Below are positions 21,353 through 28,118 of a stretch of DNA of 35,332 nucleotides, piece after piece; the stretch's first letter is position 1, and each line of letters starts with the position of its first letter. The notes under the pieces are model-generated. The model was not told the DNA's origin and searched no databases. It was given only the letters and a program-made list of their open reading frames with translations. The translations under genes and the position numbers were made by a program. This DNA comes from Curtobacterium sp. 'Ferrero' (lineage in GTDB: Bacteria > Actinomycetota > Actinomycetes > Actinomycetales > Microbacteriaceae): positions 1-35,332 of the forward strand of contig NZ_NXIA01000026.1 of NCBI RefSeq assembly GCF_002412165.1, written 5' to 3'.

Positions 21353-22286
21353 CGGACGGGAGGCGCGGGGCGGCGACGAGCCGCGCCTCCCGTCCGTCGG
21401 TGGGGACCTGGGCGACGCGCGCCGCGACGATGTCGCGGGCCAGCGTCCGCGTGGCGCGGTTCGGCTCCGGCGCGGCGCGCATCGCCAAGCCGATCCGGAG
21501 CGGCGGGACGTCGTCCTCGAGCTCGAGCACCGCGCCCTCGTGTGCGACGCCCGGGTCCGGGACGACCCCGACACCGAGGCCCGCCGCCGCGAACCGGATC
21601 ACCGCGGGCATGTCGTTCATCTCGGCGACGATCCGACGACGGATCCCGAGCCGGTCGAACGCCTGGTCGAGGAGCACGCGGTTGCCGAAGCCGTGCGCGG
21701 TGTCCACGAACGGCTCGTCGGCGAGCTCGGCCAGCGACACCGACGCGCGGTCCGCGAGCGGGTGGTCTGCAGCGGTGAACACCCGGAACGGCATCTCGCG
21801 GAGCGGCTCCACGACGAGGCCGCCAGGCGGGTTCGGCAGACCGGAGTAGGCGAGGTCGACCCGGCCGGCGAGGAGGTCCTGCACGAGCCCCGTGGTCCCG
21901 GTCGGAGACGTCATCAGCTCGACCGCCACGAGCGGGTGACGTCGCCGGAACCGACGGAGCACCCCGGTCAGGTCGACGACGTCCATGCTGGTGAAGATCC
22001 CGAGTCGCACCCGTCCGCGGAGGTCGGCGTCGTCCACCGTGGCCAGGTCGCGCATCCGTTCCAACGACTCGAGCACGGCACGCGCGTGGGGGAGGAGGTC
22101 CTCGCCCGCGGTGGTGAGGACGAGCGCCCGTCCGGTCCGCTCGAACAGCCGGACCCCGAGGGTGCGTTCGAGCGACGCGAGGCCGGCGGACACCGTGGAC
22201 TGCGCCGCCCACAGCCGTTCGGCGGCACGGGTGACGCTTCCCTCGGTCGCGACGGCGACGAACTGTTCCAACAGGCGTGTCTCCAT
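21282..22286 (-). CDS. LysR-family transcriptional regulator with repeat-derived tail
   Basis: Encodes 334 residues. The helix-turn-helix is METRLLEQFVAVATEGSVTR then AAERLWAAQSTVSAGLASLE. The effector-binding domain covers about 90-290 (VRLGIFTSMDVVDLTGVLRR, then GLGVGVVPDPGVAHEG). The normal family end is near residue 292. About 42 more residues, starting TDGREARLVAAPRLPS, are the translation of the palindromic repeat plus the 3' end of the opposite gene, which it overlaps by 71 bases. The start at 22286 was chosen by family alignment; in-frame ATGs at 22319 and 22328 are alternatives. It is divergent from an MFS transporter gene, its likely target. Confidence 0.87.
   Translation of the reverse strand: METRLLEQFVAVATEGSVTRAAERLWAAQSTVSAGLASLERTLGVRLFERTGRALVLTTAGEDLLPHARAVLESLERMRDLATVDDADLRGRVRLGIFTSMDVVDLTGVLRRFRRRHPLVAVELMTSPTGTTGLVQDLLAGRVDLAYSGLPNPPGGLVVEPLREMPFRVFTAADHPLADRASVSLAELADEPFVDTAHGFGNRVLLDQAFDRLGIRRRIVAEMNDMPAVIRFAAAGLGVGVVPDPGVAHEGAVLELEDDVPPLRIGLAMRAAPEPNRATRTLARDIVAARVAQVPTDGREARLVAAPRLPSVSPPRSPRRSRAGARSSGSSSAG
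21351..21398. repeat. GGGAGGCGCGG family palindrome between convergent genes
   Basis: GACGGACGGGAGGCGCGG (21351-21368) and its exact inverse complement (21381-21398) flank a 12-base loop. The left end overlaps the stop of the preceding gene (21350-21352). The whole element is read through by the minus-strand LysR frame. It probably works as a terminator in both directions. Confidence 0.85.
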
Positions 22287-22307
22287 CTTCCGATCATCGA
22301 TCACGTC

Positions 22308-22320
22308 GATGGGTGGCATC
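22308..22320. promoter_or_regulatory. Possible LysR binding site (weak)
   Basis: GATG and CATC flank 5 bases in GATGGGTGGCATC, within the divergent spacer between the LysR and MFS genes. The arms are short and this would occur by chance easily. Confidence 0.25.
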
Positions 22321-22368
22321 AAGACCATCCGTTGGACCCGATGCCGTGGACAGGGTCATCATCGGGGC

Positions 22369-23631
22369 ATGGCAGTCATCGAGCACACCGACGAGGTCCG
22401 TCCCGCGGCCGAGCAGGCCCCCGCTCCGCGGGGTCGTCGGTCGCACACGCGGCGGCGTCACGGCGCGGGGTTCTGGGCAGTCGCGTTCGCCTTCCTCACG
22501 GTGATGGCCTTCGCGACCGTCCCGGCTCCGCTGTACGTCATCTACCAGGCGCGCGACGGCTTCCCCACGTTCACCACCACCGTCGTCTTCGCCGCCTACG
22601 GGGTCGGCGTCGTGGTGTCGCTCTGGCTCGCCGGCCACCTCAGCGACGTCCACGGCCGCAAGCCGCTCATCCTGGTGTCGGTCGCACTCGAACTGCTCGC
22701 GGCGGTGCTGTTCCTGGTCTGGAACGACGTCGCCGGGCTCGTCGTCGCGCGGGTCGTGACCGGGCTCGGCGTGGGCATGGTGACCGCCACCGCGACCGCC
22801 CACCTCGGCGAGCTCCGGGTCCGGGCGACCGGATCGGAGTCCTCCGCCACCGGAGCGAGCGTCGCCGCCGGCGCGGTCAACCTCGGCGGGCTCTCCCTCG
22901 GCGCGCTCGTCGGCGGGGCGCTCGCGGAGTTCGTCGGTCGCCCGCTCATGGTGCCGTACGTCGTGTTCGTCGTGGCCCTCGCGGTCGCGTTCGTGGCGGT
23001 CCTGGTCGCACCCGAGACCGTCGACCGGCCGTCGTCGCCGGTGCCGTACCGGCCGCAGCGCATCCAGGCGCCCGAAGGGCAGGGAGCGGCGTTCTGGACC
23101 GCCGGCACCGGAGCGTTCGCCGCACTCGCCGTGCAGGGACTCTTCACGTCGGTCGCACCGACGTTCCTCGGCACGACGTTCCACGTGACCGACCGTCTGG
23201 CGGCCGGCGCGACGACCTTCGGGGTCTTCGCCGCGAGCGCCGTCAGCCAGATCGTGTTCGCCCGCTTGTCGCAGCGCGCCCAGATCCGTCTCGGGGTCGT
23301 CCTGCTCGTCGGCGGCCTCGCGGTCCTCGCCGTCGCCGCGGTCGTGCTGCAGGTCGCCGGGTTCATCGGCGGCGGGGTCGTCGCGGGAGCCGGTGTCGGC
23401 CTGCTCTTCCGGGCATCCATCGCGGAGGCCGGAGCGCTCGTCGGTCCGGAGCGCCGGGGCGGCGTGCTCGCGGCGACCTTCCTCATCGCGTACGCGGGAC
23501 TGACGGTGCCCGTGGTCGCGGTCGGCGCGGCGCTCCTCGTCGTGCCGACGCTGTGGGTGCTGATCGGGTACGTGGTGCTCGTCGCGGCGCTCGCCGCCGT
23601 CGCCGGCATCCGGCTCGCTGCGCGCGCCTGA
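22369..23631 (+). CDS. MFS transporter, divergent from LysR regulator
   Basis: Encodes 420 residues with about 12 membrane segments after a 30-residue polar N-terminus. Segment 1 is GFWAVAFAFLTVMAFATVPA and the following loop holds PLYVIYQARDGF. The loop 2-3 motif is AGHLSDVHGRKPLILVSVAL, a good match to the MFS signature. SLGALVGGALAEFVGRP is the helix 5 antiporter-like region, so export is likely. The ATG at 22369 is the first start after the divergent spacer and gives a complete N-terminus. Substrate is unknown; the LysR gene facing it likely controls it. Confidence 0.88.
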   Translation: MAVIEHTDEVRPAAEQAPAPRGRRSHTRRRHGAGFWAVAFAFLTVMAFATVPAPLYVIYQARDGFPTFTTTVVFAAYGVGVVVSLWLAGHLSDVHGRKPLILVSVALELLAAVLFLVWNDVAGLVVARVVTGLGVGMVTATATAHLGELRVRATGSESSATGASVAAGAVNLGGLSLGALVGGALAEFVGRPLMVPYVVFVVALAVAFVAVLVAPETVDRPSSPVPYRPQRIQAPEGQGAAFWTAGTGAFAALAVQGLFTSVAPTFLGTTFHVTDRLAAGATTFGVFAASAVSQIVFARLSQRAQIRLGVVLLVGGLAVLAVAAVVLQVAGFIGGGVVAGAGVGLLFRASIAEAGALVGPERRGGVLAATFLIAYAGLTVPVVAVGAALLVVPTLWVLIGYVVLVAALAAVAGIRLAARA

Positions 23632-23661
23632 CGTCGCAGCCCGGGCGGCGTGGTTCCGGGC

Positions 23662-23679
23662 CGGGAGGCTCGGTGCCGG
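23662..23679. repeat. Half-site variant of the repeat family (CGGGAGGC-CGGTGCCGG)
   Basis: The 18-mer CGGGAGGCTCGGTGCCGG matches the one at 31161-31178 at 17 of 18 positions and shares GGAGGC-CGGTGC with the palindrome at 12864. It lies just past the MFS gene stop. Confidence 0.45.
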
Positions 23680-23684
23680 TCCGG

Positions 23685-23690
23685 CATACT
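23685..23690 (+). promoter_or_regulatory. -10 box of a leaderless promoter for the EndoU/BECR-like gene
   Basis: CATACT ends 6 bases before the ATG at 23697. No ribosome binding site or clear -35 box is visible. Confidence 0.4.
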
Positions 23691-23696
23691 GGCCGC

Positions 23697-24329
23697 ATGA
23701 CCCGCAGTCAACGCCGTTCGGTCGCAGGCGTCGCCACGGTCGTCGCGGCTGCGCTCGTCGGCGGCGGCCTCGTCGCGGGAGGCATCGCGCTCACCGCCGA
23801 GCGCGGGACCGACGACGCCGTCCTCGGGGGAGGGTCGACCGCGCAGTCGCCGACGGGAGTCGCCGGAGCGGGCGGGTCGTCCTCGGCCGCCGACGGCACC
23901 GTCGTGATCCCTCGCCGGGGCCCCGACCTGCCCGGAGCTGCCGTCCTCGACCGATGCGACGCGAGCAGCCGCGCCGAGGTCGCCCAGTACGACACGGCGG
24001 CGCTCGGCCCGGTGGTGCTGCAGTGCGGCACGTCCAGCCAGGGGTACGAGCACATCCGAGTCCGTCACGACCGCGACTGGACCGACGTCGTCTCCGGGCA
24101 CGGGTCGCGCGACTGGGACGATGCCGTGCTCACCGCGCTGCAGACGGTGTTGACGGAGCCGCGGGCGGGGTACCCGCAGGACGCCGGCGACGGGAAGGTC
24201 TGCTACGCGGCTCCGGTGGCGTTCGACGACGGGTCACGGCCGGCGCGGGAGCCGTTCGTGAAGGTGATCGTCTCGGCCACCACCGACCGGGTCATCACGG
24301 CGTACCCGACCGACTCCGACGGCTGCTGA
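23697..24329 (+). CDS. Membrane-anchored extracellular protein with EndoU/BECR nuclease-like C-terminus
   Basis: Encodes 210 residues. A basic start (MTRSQRRS) precedes a hydrophobic segment at 9-33 that is either a signal anchor or an uncleaved signal peptide. A Gly/Ser/Ala linker runs to about 68. The C-terminal domain (80-210) has four cysteines, HIRVRH (119-124), WDDAVLTALQTVLTEPRAGY (140-159) and FVKVIVSATTDRVITAYPT (187-205). The order His/Arg motif, W..DAV..A helix, then a beta strand ending in TAYPT recalls EndoU and other BECR-fold ribonuclease toxins. This is pattern recognition only. No immunity-like gene is adjacent; a secreted enzyme or a structural relative without activity is equally possible. 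Confidence 0.6.
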   Translation: MTRSQRRSVAGVATVVAAALVGGGLVAGGIALTAERGTDDAVLGGGSTAQSPTGVAGAGGSSSAADGTVVIPRRGPDLPGAAVLDRCDASSRAEVAQYDTAALGPVVLQCGTSSQGYEHIRVRHDRDWTDVVSGHGSRDWDDAVLTALQTVLTEPRAGYPQDAGDGKVCYAAPVAFDDGSRPAREPFVKVIVSATTDRVITAYPTDSDGC

Positions 24330-24334
24330 CGCCG

Positions 24335-24362
24335 TCCCGTGTCCCGTGTCCCGTGTCCCGTG
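24335..24362. repeat. Heptanucleotide tandem repeat (TCCCGTG)x4
   Basis: Four exact copies of TCCCGTG begin 6 bases after the preceding stop codon. The last copy forms part of the hairpin-rich block that follows. Confidence 0.9.
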
Positions 24363-24432
24363 GAAACACGGTTGTTTCGACAACGGTGCCGTCGATCGAC
24401 GCGTGTTCCGTCGAAACGCGGGCGCTCCACGG
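24358..24432. other. Intergenic block with nested hairpins
   Basis: CCGTG-GAAA-CACGG (24358-24371) is a hairpin with a GNRA-type tetraloop. GTTGT-TTCG-ACAAC (24371-24384) has a UUCG tetraloop. CGTCGATCGACG (24390-24401) is a perfect palindrome. Longer-range arms also match: GTTTCGAC (24374-24381) with GTCGAAAC (24410-24417), and CCGTGGA (24358-24364) with TCCACGG (24426-24432). The alternatives exclude each other, so the RNA could fold in two ways. It lies between convergent genes and may simply terminate both. Confidence 0.6.
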
Positions 24433-24469
24433 AGGGAAGGTGGCGCGGGAGCCCCGGACCGGGCACCCG

Positions 24470-25384
24470 TCAGGCGTGCACCTCGTGCTCGTGGCGGCGG
24501 TGTGACGCGGGCTCGAGCTGGAACGTCGAGTGCTCGACCGGCACGTCGAAGTGCTCCGCCACGCACTGCTGCAGCTCGTCGAGGATCCGCGGCGCGTGTG
24601 CGGTGGAGAAGCAGTGGTCGTCCACCACGACGTGCGCGGTCAGGTTCGGGACGCCGGTCGCGACGAGCGTCGCGTGGAGGTCGTGCACGGCGATCACGTG
24701 GTCGAGCTCGAGGATGTGCGCCCGCACCGAGTCGAGGTCGAGCCCCGGCGGCGTCGACTCGAGCAGGACGTTCGCGGTCTCACGGAGCAGCCGCACGGCG
24801 CGCGGCAGGATGAGCAACCCGATCAGGATGGCCGCGACCGAGTCCGCGCGCTCCCACCCCGTGAGCATGAGGACGACCGCCGCGAGGATGACCGCGACGG
24901 ACCCCAGGGTGTCGTTGAGGACCTCGAGTCGGGCGGCGCGCGAGGTGAACCCCTCGCCCGAGGCCCGGAGCAGCACCGTGTACGCCACGAGGTTGCCGAC
25001 GAGCCCGATCACACCGAACACCAGGAGCGGCCCCGAGTGGATCTCCGCCGGGACGAACAACCGTTGGATCGCCGAGACGATCACGAAGACCCCGACGGCG
25101 AGCAGGATCGCCGCCTGGGCCGTTGCGCCGAGGACCTCGGCACGCTGGTAGCCCCACGTGCGCTGGGCCGTCGGGCTCCGCCGGGCGAGCCGCGCGGCCA
25201 CGAGCCCGATGCCGATCCCGCCCGTGTCGACGACCATGTGTCCGGCGTCGACGAGCAGCGCCAAGGACCCCGTGACCACGGCACCCACGACCTCGGCGAG
25301 CAGGATGCCGGCCGAGATGCAGAACGCGACGAGCAGGGCACGCTCCGAGGCGTGTCCGTGCGCGTGCCCGTGGTCGTGTCCCAT
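24470..25384 (-). CDS. Cation diffusion facilitator (zinc/cobalt-type efflux)
   Basis: Encodes 304 residues with six membrane segments and a cytoplasmic C-terminal domain, as in CDF proton/metal antiporters. The His-rich start MGHDHGHAHGH probably binds metal. Helix 2 carries DAGHMVVD with His49 and Asp53 of the transport site. In helix 5 the usual HxxxD is ExxxD (EVLNDTLGS), a variant that may alter metal choice. The C-terminus is again His-rich (RRHEHEVHA). The ATG at 25384 was chosen because TACGAT lies 6 bases upstream and the His motif marks a typical N-terminus. A divergent gene starts 46 bases away. Confidence 0.9.
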   Translation of the reverse strand: MGHDHGHAHGHASERALLVAFCISAGILLAEVVGAVVTGSLALLVDAGHMVVDTGGIGIGLVAARLARRSPTAQRTWGYQRAEVLGATAQAAILLAVGVFVIVSAIQRLFVPAEIHSGPLLVFGVIGLVGNLVAYTVLLRASGEGFTSRAARLEVLNDTLGSVAVILAAVVLMLTGWERADSVAAILIGLLILPRAVRLLRETANVLLESTPPGLDLDSVRAHILELDHVIAVHDLHATLVATGVPNLTAHVVVDDHCFSTAHAPRILDELQQCVAEHFDVPVEHSTFQLEPASHRRHEHEVHA

Positions 25385-25390
25385 GCCGCC

Positions 25391-25396
25391 ATCGTA
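25391..25396 (-). promoter_or_regulatory. -10 box of a leaderless promoter for the CDF transporter
   Basis: On the minus strand TACGAT ends 6 bases before the ATG at 25384. Confidence 0.4.
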
Positions 25397-25430
25397 GGGA
25401 CCGCGACCGACGCCGTGCCAGGATCGGGAC

Positions 25431-26090
25431 GTGGTCCGGTCGCCGTACGAACTGAGCACGCCCCCCGACGTCCTCGACGGGCTGCACCCACGACTCCGGA
25501 CGTACTTCGGCGCGGTCCCGCCCGGACACGTCGGCCGGGGCGAGGGGGTGTTCGACGTCGTCGGGACGCCGCGGTGGTGGCTCTGGCCGGTGCTCGTGTG
25601 GTTCGCCCGCGACGCGGTGATGTTCCCGGTCTGGGAACACGACGTCCCGTTCACCGTGGAGAACCGCCCCGTCCGTGTCGGGCGCGGCCGCGAGCGAGCC
25701 GTGCACGTCGCCGTCCGGGCCTGCCGGACGTTCCGGTTCCGCGGCGGGGACCGCACGATGGTGGACGCGATCACGGCGGGACCGGACGGCCTCGTCGACC
25801 ACCTCGGCCGTCACGGGCGCGTCAGCGCCCTGCTCCGGGCGGAGGTGGACCAGGACGGCTCGGATGCGGGCGCCCTGCGCCTCGTCTCCACGCGTGTGAC
25901 GTTCCGGGTTCTGGGACGCGAGTGGGGCCTCCCGGCCGTCGTCGCCCCGCGTGTGACGCTCGTCGAACGATTCGATGACGATGCGGACCTGCAGCGCGTG
26001 TCCCTCGTGCTCCGCGCTCCGTTCGTCGGCACGCTGTTCCGGTACGAGGGGGCGTTCCGCTACGCCGTCGTGCCGGAAGGAGAACGCTGA
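25431..26090 (+). CDS. DUF4166 domain-containing protein
   Basis: Encodes 219 residues, a typical free-standing DUF4166 protein. Recognisable stretches are LHPRLRTYFGAVPPGHVGRG and EGVFDVVGTPRWWLWPVLVW near the start, then VPFTVENRPV and GALRLVSTRVTFRVLG. Only one short hydrophobic stretch (WLWPVLVWFA) is present, so it may be peripheral to the membrane. The GTG at 25431 was chosen as the only start near the divergent CDF gene. Its TGA overlaps the next ATG by one base. DUF4166 is often fused to SDR epimerases in other bacteria, which fits the gene pair here. Function unknown. Confidence 0.85.
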   Translation: MVRSPYELSTPPDVLDGLHPRLRTYFGAVPPGHVGRGEGVFDVVGTPRWWLWPVLVWFARDAVMFPVWEHDVPFTVENRPVRVGRGRERAVHVAVRACRTFRFRGGDRTMVDAITAGPDGLVDHLGRHGRVSALLRAEVDQDGSDAGALRLVSTRVTFRVLGREWGLPAVVAPRVTLVERFDDDADLQRVSLVLRAPFVGTLFRYEGAFRYAVVPEGER

Positions 26091-27100
26091 TGCCAGCACC
26101 AGGAGCAGGGGGCGCGCCGGGCGCACCGGGGTCGAGACCGCGCGTCGTCGTCGCGGGGGCGAGCGGGTTCGTGGGGCAGGCGCTCCGTCGCGCGTTCGCG
26201 GACGAGGGCTACGACGTCGTCACGGTCGGGCGCACCGGGGACGCCGTGTGGGGCAACACGCTGCGGATCCGGGAGCTCGTGGACGGCGCGGCGATGGTCG
26301 TCAACATGGCCGGCAAGAGCGTCGACTGCCGGTACGGCCGGCGGAACCGTCGGGAGATCCTCCGCTCGCGGGTGGAGACGACGCTCGAACTGGCCGAGGC
26401 GATCCGGACGAGCGAGCACCCGCCGCCGCTCTGGGTGAACGCCTCGACCGCGACGATCTACCGGCACGCCGACGACCGCCCGCAGGACGAACTGACGGGG
26501 GAGCTCGGCGAGGGGTTCTCCGTCGGCATCGCGAAGGCGTGGGAGCAGGCGTTCTTCGGCGCGGACCTGCCGGCGACCCGACGGGTGGCGCTCCGGATGG
26601 CGATCGTGTTCGGCGACGGGAGCGCGCTCGTGCCGCTGCTCCGTCTCGCACAGGCGGGGCTCGGCGGCCCGCAGTACGACGGTTCGTGGTTCCCGACGCC
26701 GGGACGGCTGCGCGCCGGGACGTACCACGAGCACCGCCGGACCCGGGGTCGGCAGAAGTTCTCGTGGGTGCACCTCGACGACGTCCTCGGCACGATCCGG
26801 TTCGTCCGGGACCACCCCGAGATCGACGGGCCGCTCAACGTCGCGAGTCCGAACCCCTCGGACAACCGGACCGTCATGGCGACCATCCGGGACGCCGTGG
26901 GCCGGAGGATCGGCCTCCCGACGACCCGGTGGATGCTCGAGCTCGGGGCCTTCGCGATCCGCACCGAGACCGAGCTCGTGCTGAAGAGCCGGTGGGTCGT
27001 CCCGACGCGGTTGCTCGCGGCCGGTTACGAGTTCCGGTACCCGGAGCTGCGGGGTGCCCTGGCGAGCATCATCGCCGAACGACGTCAGCACCGCGGCTGA
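26090..27100 (+). CDS. TIGR01777-type NAD(P)-binding epimerase (atypical SDR)
   Basis: Encodes 336 residues. After a Gly/Ala/Pro-rich N-terminus, the dinucleotide fold has VVVAGASGFVGQAL (residues 19-32). VVNMAGKSVDCRYG and REILRSRVETTLELAEAI are typical of the TIGR01777 group. The C-terminal part (FSWVHLDDVLGTIRFVRDHP, then PLNVASPNP) is also conserved in the group; the usual Tyr-X3-Lys is replaced by GIAKAWEQ. The ATG overlaps the DUF4166 stop by one base, so the two are coupled. The reaction is unknown. The 3' end overlaps the convergent EamA gene by 32 bases. Confidence 0.88.
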   Translation: MPAPGAGGAPGAPGSRPRVVVAGASGFVGQALRRAFADEGYDVVTVGRTGDAVWGNTLRIRELVDGAAMVVNMAGKSVDCRYGRRNRREILRSRVETTLELAEAIRTSEHPPPLWVNASTATIYRHADDRPQDELTGELGEGFSVGIAKAWEQAFFGADLPATRRVALRMAIVFGDGSALVPLLRLAQAGLGGPQYDGSWFPTPGRLRAGTYHEHRRTRGRQKFSWVHLDDVLGTIRFVRDHPEIDGPLNVASPNPSDNRTVMATIRDAVGRRIGLPTTRWMLELGAFAIRTETELVLKSRWVVPTRLLAAGYEFRYPELRGALASIIAERRQHRG

Positions 27101-28046
27101 CCGCGTCGGCACCGCGGACGACCGCGCCCGCACCACCGCCGGCCGTCCCCGGAGTCTGGGCGTCGGGCAGGTCGATCCGCGCCCGTGCCGGCCGCGACGA
27201 CCACAGCACCGCCGCCACCACGACCGCGCCGGAGACGACCTCGACCACGTCCGGCACCTCGCCGAACGCCACCCACGACGCGAGCACCCCGACGACGGGC
27301 ACGAGCATGGAGAACGGCGCGACCGTGCTCGACGGGTACGTCGCCATCAACCGCGACCAGATGCCGTACCCGACGAGGGTCGCCACGAGCACGACGTAGA
27401 GCAGCCCGAGGTCGGCGGGGAGCGCCGACGCGGTGAACACGCTGCCGAGCGCGCTCCCGACACGCGCCGGACCCTCGACGGTCAGCGACAGCACGGCCAT
27501 CGGCACCGGCGGGACGATCGACCACCAGAGCGTCAGGTGCAGCGGGTTCGCAGCACCGGCGTGCCGGGTCGCCACGTTGCCGATCGCCCAGCCGAGCGCA
27601 CCGCACAGCGTGAGCACCACCGGCAGCAGGGCGGCCGCCTGCGCGCGGTGGACGGCGATGGCGGCGAGGGCGCACACGGCGATCGTCACCCCGACGACCT
27701 GCCGACCGGTCAGCCGCTCGCGCAGGAAGACCCCGGCGAGCACCACGGTGAACGGTGCGGACGCCTGGAGCACCAGCGACGCGAGACCCGACGGCATGCC
27801 CGACGCCATGCCGAGGTACAGGAACGCGAACTGCAGGACGCCGAGCCCGAGCCCGACGAGCAGCAGCCGCCCGAACGGGATGCGGGGCCGCGGCACGAAG
27901 AGCACGGTCGGCACCGCGAGCAGCGTGAACCGGACGGCGGAGAGCAGGAACGGCGGGAAGTGCTGGAGCGCGAGGGCCGTCGCGGGGAAGTTCAGGCCCC
28001 ACACGACCGCGACGACGACGGCGAGGAGACGATCACGGGGGAGCAC
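27069..28046 (-). CDS. EamA family (DMT superfamily) exporter
   Basis: Encodes 325 residues with ten membrane segments in two EamA repeats. The first repeat begins LLAVVVAVVWGLNFPATALA and includes FLYLGMASGMPSGLASLVLQ; the second ends with VAPFSMLVPVVGVLASWVAF. The family exports metabolites such as amino acids, including cysteine and O-acetylserine pathway products. About 35 polar residues follow the last helix, some encoded by the overlap with the epimerase gene. The GTG at 28046 begins just before helix 1. It is divergent from a LysR gene, which likely controls it. Confidence 0.88.
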   Translation of the reverse strand: MLPRDRLLAVVVAVVWGLNFPATALALQHFPPFLLSAVRFTLLAVPTVLFVPRPRIPFGRLLLVGLGLGVLQFAFLYLGMASGMPSGLASLVLQASAPFTVVLAGVFLRERLTGRQVVGVTIAVCALAAIAVHRAQAAALLPVVLTLCGALGWAIGNVATRHAGAANPLHLTLWWSIVPPVPMAVLSLTVEGPARVGSALGSVFTASALPADLGLLYVVLVATLVGYGIWSRLMATYPSSTVAPFSMLVPVVGVLASWVAFGEVPDVVEVVSGAVVVAAVLWSSRPARARIDLPDAQTPGTAGGGAGAVVRGADAVSRGADVVRR

Positions 28047-28081
28047 CGTCCCAGCATGGGGGCGAGCCTCGCTGTAGGACC

Positions 28082-28096
28082 AGCGAAACTTCCGCT
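28082..28096. promoter_or_regulatory. LysR operator candidate between EamA and its regulator
   Basis: AGCGAAACTTCCGCT is a near-perfect palindrome with 6 of 7 pairs matching (AGCG-AA...TT-CGCT). It lies 23-37 bases upstream of the LysR start, where it would overlap the -35 region, as expected for an autorepressing LysR protein that also controls the divergent gene. Confidence 0.55.
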
Positions 28097-28106
28097 AAGC
28101 ATGATG

Positions 28107-28112
28107 TAGGTT
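28107..28112 (+). promoter_or_regulatory. -10 box of a leaderless promoter for the LysR gene
   Basis: TAGGTT ends 6 bases before the ATG at 28119. The palindrome at 28082-28096 lies just upstream. Confidence 0.5.
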
Positions 28113-28118
28113 CCCTGC

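Noticed and set aside
24335..24362. Heptamer repeat as a phase-variation switch
   Set aside because: It lies after a stop codon and before a convergent gene's end, not in a coding sequence or promoter, so slippage would not switch a gene.
27101..28046. Plus-strand frames over the EamA gene
   Set aside because: The minus strand shows ten membrane helices and EamA repeats; plus-strand translations are low-complexity His/Arg/Asp-rich shadows.
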